From positions 183,743-247,742 of the forward strand of contig ML986645.1 of assembly GCA_010094045.1 (NCBI GenBank): 64,000 bases of DNA, written 5' to 3'. This DNA is from Lojkania enalia (Eukaryota; Ascomycota; Dothideomycetes; Pleosporales). How positions within the stretch are numbered: the stretch's first letter is position 1; every line of letters starts with the position of its first letter. The notes under the pieces are model-generated. The model searched no databases and had not been told where the DNA came from. It saw nothing but the letters and a program-made list of their open reading frames with translations. This document shows, piece after piece, positions 56,201 to 64,000 of this stretch. The position numbers and the translations under genes are program-made.

Positions 56201-57482
56201 ATGATGCTGAGTAGCTTCAGTGCCGGACAAGAGTGTCTTTCCGGTCTTTTCACTAGGCGCTTCTTTTGTTGCTATCGGTACGACTCGTTCTGGCTGCACT
56301 TCTAACGTGTCATGTCTAATAAGGGCATCAGGCTGCTGGGCTATCGGTTGCACGGTTAGGTGGGTGTCGTCAAGGATGGTGGAAACTCCTAACTTGTCTC
56401 GGTCTATGAAAGGTCAGCACATGTGATAATGCCGGATATAATGAAGCAATGATATTACGTCGTCTCCAGTATTTAAACTGACGTCTGCGCAGCGTGATTG
56501 CTCTACTTATACGGCCCACAAGGAAATCATTGTCGACATCGACTTCCTGAACATGCTCTGCCCGAAGATGCTGGATAAGTTCTCGGGTATGCTGAAGGTC
56601 GAATCTAGCATACTCCTCGAAGATGTCGATGCCCGTCTCTGGATCTTTCGGCCTGTACGAAGCTGCTTTCAGAGATCTTGATTTGAGCGTCGGAGTGCGT
56701 ATTCGAACGGATAACTTGTACAGGTTGTCTACAATGTCAACGATTTCGAGGAAGCGTTGCTCCAGCTCTGTTTTTGGTGCTGCCCGGTCATCATCGTCAT
56801 CTTCGTCCTCGCTATAAAAGTCATCATCTTTCTCCTCAATCTCATCAGGTTTGGGTTGTTGTTCGTAAGGCAGTCGACTGCCGGAAATGACGGCAATTGC
56901 TTTACGAGTTAGCTTCCTTAAGCACGACTATTGAATCTTGTTTACCTTCGGAAAGGTTCTGTTCAAGTTCTTTGAGTAGTTTCAACGTATTGCTGGAGAG
57001 AAGTGGCGAGTCACGAAGTCGCTATACTGTCAGCTTAGGTTCGGGTATATAATTGAAAGTTCGTCAGGCTGGATAGACATCAAGGCCACTATTGAAGTCC
57101 ACATGTGCTCCACAGGTCAACCATGAGGAGGTCTTTTGAGATACCGATCTAGCGGAAATGATAACCTTTACATTTCTGGCTACCTTCGTCTGGTATATGG
57201 TGTCTAGTGCTCTTTCTAGAGATATATAAACTTACGTAGTCTAGCGAACTATGGCCTTTTTGCAAGGCTCCTAGGTTCCCTTAAAGATATTGAGCAATGG
57301 AACAACTTGTGTAGGATCAAGTGAGAATATTTACCTGACCAGACTCTGTATCTTCCAAATTCATCCTCAAGTGCCACGCCATCAATCAACTGACTTAGCG
57401 GCGAGTCCGTGGTCCGAAGAAGAGTAGTAAGGGACTGAAACAAGTGGACATTAGCCGCGGTTCCTAGTCTGATAGTAGCCAT
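50262..57482 (-). CDS. giant acuF-type C2H2 zinc-finger / double macro-domain / PH-like protein
   Basis: Eight exons: 57482-57335, 57270-57236, 57021-56946, 56899-56459, 56403-56016, 55901-55532, 55446-54655 and 54578-50262. They total 6,567 nt, 2,188 residues; every phase closes. Residues 1-490 are the fungal acuF-type module: DEFGRYRVWSGALQKGHSSL, RRRQFKYWRRHRDKLG, FECPYCFIICPSR, PYVCTYSDC, KAWRCPEHP and CPICFAEANMEGGLQNHLAN. Residues 487-740 are an acidic Ser-rich linker with one possible RRM-like patch (FWEGYATFETDGSA). Macro domain 1 is about 741-917 (TRLKVDAIVNSANRAM, VRVTKGYNLPSSYIIHAARP), followed by a helical insert, then macro domain 2 at about 1164-1336 (ITRLEVDIIVNSTDPGF, FPAIGTGMLNYP). 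A Cys-containing domain lies at about 1407-1490 (HAQSCPTCNDI). Two PH-like repeats are at about 1552-1658 and 1741-1855. A DUF8035-like segment (about 2017-2069, KIDRRLVNPQALFEANEQF) precedes a charged tail. Macro domains bind ADP-ribose; the role here is unknown. Confidence 0.85.
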
Positions 57483-57903
57483 GATTCCGGGGACACATAA
57501 TGGTAGTGCTGGACACCATCGATTCTATTGATGTATAATATTCGGTGCCTGCCTGGAGTCTTCAACTAGCCGCAGACAAAACACGAAGGCGGAGTGGGAC
57601 GGTACGAAGCTAAACCGCTTCGAGTGTGGCTGAGATCTCAAGATCAGTGCGCCGGAATCTTATATTTCCAAACAGCAGGCAACCCCCACTTTCAACGCTT
57701 CTTTCTCATTCATATGGATATACTGAACTCGAGAACGGGGCTTAGAGGGGCTATGATAGGTTTGCTCGAGATCGGACAGCAGTCGTGGCTCATTTGAAGG
57801 TTCGCGACCTCTTAATCCCACATTCTACGCAACTCTAACGGTTGCACAGCTATTGTCTGCCTGCGACTGATGCCTTACATGAGCCCGTTCTTGAGCTGTA
57901 AAG
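57483..57903. promoter_or_regulatory. shared promoter of the macro-domain gene and the DUF7580 gene
   Basis: 421 bp between two divergent start codons, no open reading frame of note. Both genes must be driven from here, so coordinated expression is plausible. No specific binding site was recognised. Confidence 0.5.
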
Positions 57904-59909
57904 ATGTCAGGAGTAGAAGTGGCTGGAATTGCCTTGGCAGTTCTGCCTCTCTTCGTTTCGGCGCTTGGTCCGTGAATACGCCGTACTGAAGCCGCACTAA
58001 GTACTAATACTACTATAGAGGACTATGAACGAGGCCTTGATCCTATTAAGTCATTCATGCGATGGGAGAGAGAACTCCCAAAATACATTCGAAAACTCAG
58101 GAACCAGCACGTTCATTATGAGCAGACGCTACGATGCCTCCTCGAACCAATTACGACCGAATTCGAATTGGCTGAGATGCTTTCCGAGCCCAACGGACAA
58201 CTGTGGAGAAATAGCGGGGTGTCTGATAGGCTTGAGGACAGGTTACAGGAGGCTTATAAGGCTTACCAAAACACAATTGTGGATATTGATCGGATCATGA
58301 AGAAGATCGCGGCGAAACTGGATCTCGAGCGCGCAGCCGAGGTAAGCATTCCAATGCAGGTGCAAGATTCCTTCCTTCGTTGGCCTGAGTATATGTCCCT
58401 TTTTAATTGCCCACAAAAAGCCTATATCAGAATATATTGGAAGTGGGAATTGATAGGATGTACCGACTTTCCGTACTTTGGCTTACAAAATCATAGCTTT
58501 CCCGGAACGACCTCGAAGCAATTCTTGCCGCCAACCCTAAAACCAGGAACAACAAATTCGAGTTTAGGAAACGTGTACGCTTCGGCATGAGCAAGAAGAC
58601 TATCAAAGGGTTACTAGAAGAGCTCGACGAATGCAATAAAGAGCTAGAGCGCTTTTCAGACCGCAGCGAGAAGCTCGAAGTAAATCGAAGGGCCACGAAA
58701 CCTTCTTTTGCCGCTAGATTGCAGCAGATTCAGGGCTATGCGCAAAGTCTTCACGCGGTCCTTTCGTCATCGTGGTCTTGCTCCTGCCAGTCTTATCATA
58801 AGACAAGCCTGCAACTGGAGCCTCGAGGGAACATATATGCTTCTGGGGCTAAGAAGGCTAAATCTGCTGCCAAAGGGACGTCTTTCATTGTATCGTTTTC
58901 CAGCGCAGGCGATATGAATCATCAACCGTGGACGTGGCAAGAAGCCGTAATTCGCGTCGAAGAAGACAATGATTGCGAGCCAGTGAAACCAGCTTTGAAA
59001 CCAAAGTGAGTCAATACACCTAGTATGATTTTTAGCCGGCTGACACTTATCAGAATGACAAAGTCGGTCAGTTTTGGCGAAAAGCCGCCGCCTCCTTATA
59101 CACCCACACCAGATCTCGTGACTTCTTTGTCACCTGCTTTGCAAGAAGTTAACGATCTGTGTGCCTCTATTCAACAGCTGCATAAGAGCACCTCGCTTAT
59201 TGGCTTCTCTTTTGACAGCAAAAGGCTTCGGGGCGTCTTTCCCATTGCTCACCAGCAGGACATGAAGGCTATGTCGCTCTCCCGCGAGATCATCACGCTC
59301 GATGAGCTTCTCAAGCACCCTCCATTGATCAACGGAAAAGCACTTAAACTAAGCAAGAAGGAAAGATATAGCCTCGCAGTGACTTTGGCATCGTCTACCT
59401 TGCAACTCAATTCTACACCCTGGTTTCCCGACGAATTCAAAGCCAAAGACATTCTATTCTATTGGACCCTAGCTGGTCCACGTCCTATCGACATTGAACA
59501 TCCCTATGTACGGTCCGAATTGGTAGCGCTTTCGGAAGATGGATCACTTGCCCAGAAACCTCGAGGCTTCGGCAGCAAGAATACTGTACTTCTTGCTCTC
59601 GCAATTGCGCTCCTCGAGCTCTACTTCGGCGTGTCGGCCGAGGAACATCAGGCGGCCGAACAGGGGCCAACTGCCGCCCCGTTCGATGCTAACCCTCTGA
59701 TGCTCTGCACCATTGCATACGACTGGACGGAGACCGAAAAAGAGAATCTCTCCGCGGCGTTCTTGGGTGCGGTAAGGCACTGTCTCCGCTGTTTTAGCGA
59801 TCCCGGCGCAAGCTTGCAGGACTCGGAGTTTCTGCAGGCGGCGGTTGAAGGCATCGTTCTGCCGTTGCAGGACGAATTATACCAGTTCCTTGGCAAGACG
59901 GCGTCGTGA
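57904..59909 (+). CDS. DUF7580 protein with HeLo-like N-terminus
   Basis: Exons 57904-57967, 58019-58341, 58497-59005 and 59054-59909 give 1,752 nt, 583 residues; all phases close. The N-terminus MSGVEVAGIALAVLPLFVSA has the amphipathic/hydrophobic first helix common to fungal HeLo, SesA and related prion-forming or cell-death domains. It continues as LEDYERGLDPIKSFMRWERE, then LRNQHVHYEQTLRCLLEPIT, a strongly conserved start of this family. A long helical region with coiled-coil potential follows (LLEELDECNKELERFSDRSE). The C-terminal half holds a degenerate, kinase-C-lobe-like domain: KKERYSLAVTLASSTLQLNS, LAGPRPIDIEHPYVRSELV and NTVLLALAIALLELYFGVSA. No catalytic kinase residues are visible. 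Such proteins are frequent next to fungal NLR and incompatibility genes; function is not established. Confidence 0.85.
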
Positions 59910-62129
59910 AGTAAAGTGTTGTCTAGAGGAACCTACCCTAGCGCAACAACAAGCTTCGCGCTGAGACTTGTCGAGATAGCTTCCAAGCACGCCGCCACCC
60001 AATAGGAGGCAGAAGCATCATTAAGAATGCCAAAAATCGGACGAGGCAAATGCTTTGCCAGGAACTGTTTCGCCGCGGTTATTTTTTACGACTGCGCCTA
60101 TCACCTCGTATCTGAGGTTGTTCCACGTGGCGAACGGTGTTGATCTGGGGTAAAGCTCACGTCGTGCGGGAGTCTCAGACATCTTTCCGAACCGCGGTTT
60201 CAGGGCGACCGAGACCATACCTCACGCTGTGGCGCCATGATGAATGCGCGATAGAGACATGCGTTACCGAGAAGATGTCACCGATTTGCACGATCAGCCC
60301 AAACATTCCGACAGCAGGCCGTGCCATGGAAGATTGGTTATATTTAGCACTTCGCCACCAGCTGCTTGAGCAATCACAAGTCCATCATCGGCCAATTGAT
60401 ACGTTATACAGCAACCTCGAAGTGTAGCATTGTAGCATCGAGCACACCCATCCCCGCAACGCAGCGAATTGTCCTGCTCGCCTCGACGCAAGTTCAAAAA
60501 TGATGTCTGAGATGTGTAGCACGAGGACGCAATCGTGGAGAAAAGTGCCACGAATAGGAATTTGACATCTCACACCTTGCACCTTGCTTCGTTTCGTGAA
60601 CACAGAGATTATAGGTGAATATCCTCGCGGCCATGGTCTTGCGATGCAGCCGATGATTTCATGAGCTACTTAGATGTGTGTCAGCCGCGCGTCACATTTC
60701 TAGGACAAACTTAGCACAGAACAAGGCTAAAGAATAAGGACTTGTCTTGACAGCGACAAGCCAGAGGACGATCAAGAAGAAGACTACCTGTTTTCCTGCA
60801 TAGATGCGGTGGAGATGGACGGAAACGGGAAGATCTTCTAGAAAGCGCACATGATGTGTTCAGCGGGGGACAAATTTCTTGCGTCAAATACATATCCCGT
60901 GCTACGTCAGTCTCCAGCCTGCGCAAGCTTCGTTTACAGGTCTAAACTAAGGCGCTACGTGTGAGTATTTTGGCTTGTAATAATGGGGGTTTCTCGTAGA
61001 GCTCTGTCCTCTATATAGTAGCCCTCGGGCGTTGTTAAATCCGTTCCATGCGCCAGTGCTCTGCAGCTGGCCTCTTCAACCGTGTTTCTACCTCGGCCAA
61101 TACCGTCTGCTATGATGTTGACCTACTACTTGAAGGGGCCCATGCTGGATATAAAGGAGCAGAGGAAGGACGTTGCTTGGCCTTGTCGAAGCAGTGGCGT
61201 ACGCCGCGGTGCGACGTGGTGTTCCCGGCGGCGGGCCAGCGAGTGGGCGTCGAAGGGCGGACCAGCTTCTGTTGCACAGGAGGCGGCTGCACCAACGGCA
61301 ACGGTGTGGTTGGCGCGGCTTCGAATCGTCTGGAACACAGGGTTGGTTGGTCGCCCGTAGCGCGCAGCAGCTCAGGGACGATCTCGGGGCTGGCGAATGA
61401 CGGGTGCAGGTCGGAGATGGGGGGACGGGCGGACACTGGTCGAGCAGAGATTGCCTCCGATCTGCGCTTGTGCATGTGTTTCAGGCAGAGAGAGAGAGAG
61501 GCGCAGGAGATAATCAAGGATGGCGAATTTTTTGGGGTGTTATTTCGGGAAGCCACGGTGGTTCCCGCGGCAGGGCCTGGCCTCCATCTCGTCCGTGGGT
61601 GCGTCTCCAGGCATCGCCAGGCGGAGGTCACGGCGGCGAGCCCAGGCCGGCCTGCAGCGCCGCACCACAAAGCGAGCGGCGAGACAGACGGCCGACAACA
61701 AAAACACACTCGGCCAGGCTGGTAAACAACGTCGACGCATGCACCAAACGCGCCAAATCATCAGGCTGTTTCTTGTCGCGGCTGGTCAAGCACAGCAGGG
61801 CTTGCCGTTGGCGCGTGCGGCGGTGCTTGGCTTGGCTTAATTGCCCAGGAGCATCTCGGTGGTCGCTGGTATCCCTTTTTCGCAATTGCGGTGACGCAGT
61901 GCAGTTTAGGAGAAACGCAGGGATCACGTTCCAGTTTCCTACTCCCACACCCCCAGCAGCTTTCTTCACCCCCTCTCACCACTGCCACTGCTCCCACCAC
62001 CTGCTCCCAGTCCCGCTGCAATCCCCTCAAGCACATCTGACCCGTCTTCAAGCCCAGCCAACTCTCGCTCGCGAACCTTTTTGCACCGCTGCCCTCGCAG
62101 TCGGCCGCCCTGCACGCTCCTCCGCTGCC
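59910..62129. other. 2.2 kb without a gene, long KNR4 upstream region
   Basis: The left kilobase is mixed and featureless. The right 1.1 kb (61050-62120) is GC-rich with overlapping open frames on both strands, a sign of composition rather than coding. A (GA)n tract lies near 61487-61501. The last 200 bp is C/T-rich, fitting a long 5' leader for KNR4. Confidence 0.5.
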
Positions 62130-63758
62130 ATGGCCCAGCAGTACGACTCCCTGCGAACTTCGAACGGCTTTGCGAGGCCCTAGCACTGACAGTTGAGCAG
62201 GATAGCACAGTCATGGCGCGCGTTTTGGCATACAATGACATCGAATGACCGCCATGCATCTCACGACTCCCCCTACCGCACCGGACGTCATATCCCCCTA
62301 CCGCAAAGCCGGCACGCCCCCCTCGCAGCCGTCACGACGGGCGCAGAGTCGAGAGTAGATCTCTCCTCGCCATACACGCATGACGAGCCTGCCATGAGCA
62401 ATGGCTTCATCGGCTCCCCGAAAGGCCCAATGTCCCCGAACTCGCCATACTCCCCTGGAATGCGATCGTCGCTGAGCCGCCAAGCCACCGCCGACTCGGA
62501 TACCTTCGACAAGGGCCCCAATGGAGAGATCCAAATGCAGAATTTCAACGAAGGCTTGCCCCCGCCTCCGCCCGTCTCGCACTCCTGGAAGCGCATTGAG
62601 CGATGGTTGGAGGACCACTACGAGGAGCTCTTTGACAACGTATGCGAGGGCGCAACTTCAAACGATGTGAACGAGCTCGAGCATGAGCTGGATGCTACTC
62701 TGCCTATGGACGTCCGGGAATCCCTCCAAGTTCATGATGGCCAGGAGCGCGGGGGTCTCCCGACCGGTGTCATTTTCGGATGCATGTTACTCGATTGCGA
62801 GGAGATTGTTATGGAGTGGCAGAACTGGCGGAGGGTTGCCGAGGAATACTTAACAACCAAGCCAGTATTCCGGACGCCGCAGGTACCAGTCAAAGCATTC
62901 GCCGGATCCTCAACCGCGGCACCCCAGGCTACAGAACCCCAACAGGGAAGCACTGTCTGGAGGCAGGATTTATTAGCGCGGCAAGACTCGCAACCCCCCA
63001 ACGCCGTCCAAAAGGCATATGCTCACCCTTCCTGGATTCCTCTCGCCCGAGACTGGGGAGGCAACTACCTTGCAGCGGATCTCGCTCCTGGTCCCAATGG
63101 CACATGGGGGCAGATAATCATTTTTGGCCGAGACTATGACTGCAAATATGTCGTTGCGCGTTCCTGGGGTGCTTTACTCGCTATGGTCGCAGACGATCTC
63201 GGCTCTGACAAAGTCCATATCGACGAGGATACTGGTGAACTGAAACTTCTAGAGTTCAAGAAGCGACAAAACGTAGAACCGCCCTATCTAGAGATCCTAC
63301 GCTGGCGTTGTGATCAAAAGCACGGACGTAGACCACCGAATAAGCGGCCTTCCAGTAGCCTACGAGTCAACTCCAATGTGTCTCCCGTAGCCGGACCGAG
63401 CAGCACGAATAGCAGCCCATATGCTAGCCCCGTAATCGGGCCAGAAGAGCGCGGTCGCAGTCCACACCGCCTCTCCCAAAAACCAAAAGGCGTTAGCCCA
63501 CGAGGCCCCGTCTCGAGTCCATTAGCTAGAGTGGCGGAAGAAGCTCCCCAGCCAATTCGCGTGCACACGGATATTGACTCTAAAGCCGGCGCTCCTATAG
63601 AACAACTAATTTCAGTCGACACGCCGCGACCAAGTGACGACTTCCCCGTTAGGGCCAGCTTCGGGAGTGATAAGGAAAATCACAAGGATAAGGCCAAGCT
63701 AGCACCGGTGAAGAATCCAGTTCCTGAGACATCGGAGCTCAAGACTGTGGAAATATAG
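62130..63758 (+). CDS. KNR4: cell-wall assembly regulator Knr4/Smi1
   Basis: Knr4/Smi1 is a scaffold coordinating cell-wall glucan/chitin synthesis with the PKC-Slt2 pathway, found at sites of polarised growth. Two exons: 62130-62140 (11 nt) and 62201-63758, giving 1,569 nt, 522 residues. The 60 nt intron (GTACGA...GAGCAG, branch CACTGAC) joins MAQQ to IAQSWRAFWHTMTSNDRHAS, which restores the conserved N-terminus; otherwise the first in-frame ATG is only at 62235, inside it. The Smi1/Knr4 domain spans about 125-350: HSWKRIERWLEDHYEELFDN, MDVRESLQVHDGQERGGLP, AYAHPSWIPLARDWGGNYLA, ADLAPGPNGTWGQIIIFGRD and YVVARSWGALLAMVADDL. Both N- and C-terminal flanks are long, Ser/Pro-rich and disordered, as in yeast. 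Confidence 0.93.
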
Positions 63759-64000
63759 CATTTGACCGGCCTCAATAAACTGATCTTTCGTTGATTCGAA
63801 TTTTCTTTCTCGAAGCCGCTGGATGCAGGCGACAGCTGTCATGTATTGCATTTAATTTTACCACTTCGAAAACACCCATTTGAGTGGGGCGAGGCGAACA
63901 TTGGCGTCAAGGCATTAGACGGCGGAGCAAACAACCTCATTTTGAACGCGCGATACACGGTCTCAGCACGAAATACGAACACAGCATTTTTTTTTTTTTT
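63759..64000. other. KNR4 3' side to window end
   Basis: 242 bp of downstream sequence with an early AATAAAC (near 63773) that may serve polyadenylation. The window ends in a run of about 12 T. Confidence 0.6.

Noticed and set aside
61048..61725. Open frames of about 200-225 codons on both strands upstream of KNR4
   Set aside because: Overlapping long frames on opposite strands in GC-rich DNA, Arg/Ala/Gly-rich translations and no family resemblance; best explained by base composition.
1..64000. CRISPR arrays, insertion sequences, secondary-metabolite cluster, intact transposon
   Set aside because: No direct-repeat/spacer pattern, no transposase or reverse transcriptase motifs, no PKS/NRPS/terpene genes; the sequence is eukaryotic nuclear DNA.

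Overview
This is nuclear DNA of a filamentous ascomycete (Pezizomycotina). The genes are interrupted by short introns (about 44-110 nt, with GTRNGT-type donors and YAG acceptors), lie on both strands without operons, and belong to families typical of that group (HapE, Rit1, STE3-type receptor, Knr4/Smi1, acuF-type C2H2 proteins). I cannot place it to genus. I worked out exon structures by eye from splice signals. For nearly all spliced genes the exon lengths sum to an intact frame, and that is the main support for the models.

Layout. 1-16 kb: a 3'-truncated tRNA ribosyl-phosphate transferase (RIT1), a cytosolic GH31 glycosidase, an F-box-like protein, a secreted SGNH esterase, urease accessory protein UreF, a sequence-poor stretch with decayed coding islands, a Spo12-type mitotic regulator and a multi-pass membrane protein. 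16-36 kb is a dense housekeeping block: mitochondrial uS10, purine nucleoside phosphorylase, Fcf2, HapE, cytosolic malate dehydrogenase, TRAPP subunit Trs33, acireductone dioxygenase, a phosducin-like/TXNDC9 protein, GDP-mannose transporter, an unknown Cys/His protein, a tiny putatively myristoylated glycine-rich protein and a triose-phosphate-type transporter. 36-46 kb: a long gene-free gap, a GT8 glycosyltransferase, an HSL-type esterase, a tRNA relic, an unknown coiled-coil membrane protein and an STE3-type pheromone receptor.

46-60 kb is the accessory part. After a 3.9 kb non-coding gap with a strongly strand-biased TTTTAG motif array comes the most unusual gene. It encodes a predicted 2,188-residue protein joining a fungal acuF-type C2H2 zinc-finger module to two macro domains, a helical insert, a tandem pair of PH-like repeats and a disordered tail. 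It shares a 421 bp promoter region with a divergent DUF7580/HeLo-like gene. The architecture recalls vertebrate multi-macro immune PARPs without the PARP domain and is the best candidate here for an undescribed, possibly defence-related, ADP-ribose-sensing system. 60-64 kb: a long leader region and KNR4/SMI1.

Functional links are loose. GDP-mannose transport, GT8 and Knr4 all touch glycan and cell-wall biology. PNP, ARD, UreF and MDH are primary metabolism (purine salvage, methionine salvage, urea nitrogen, NADH shuttling). HapE may control some neighbours through CCAAT boxes.
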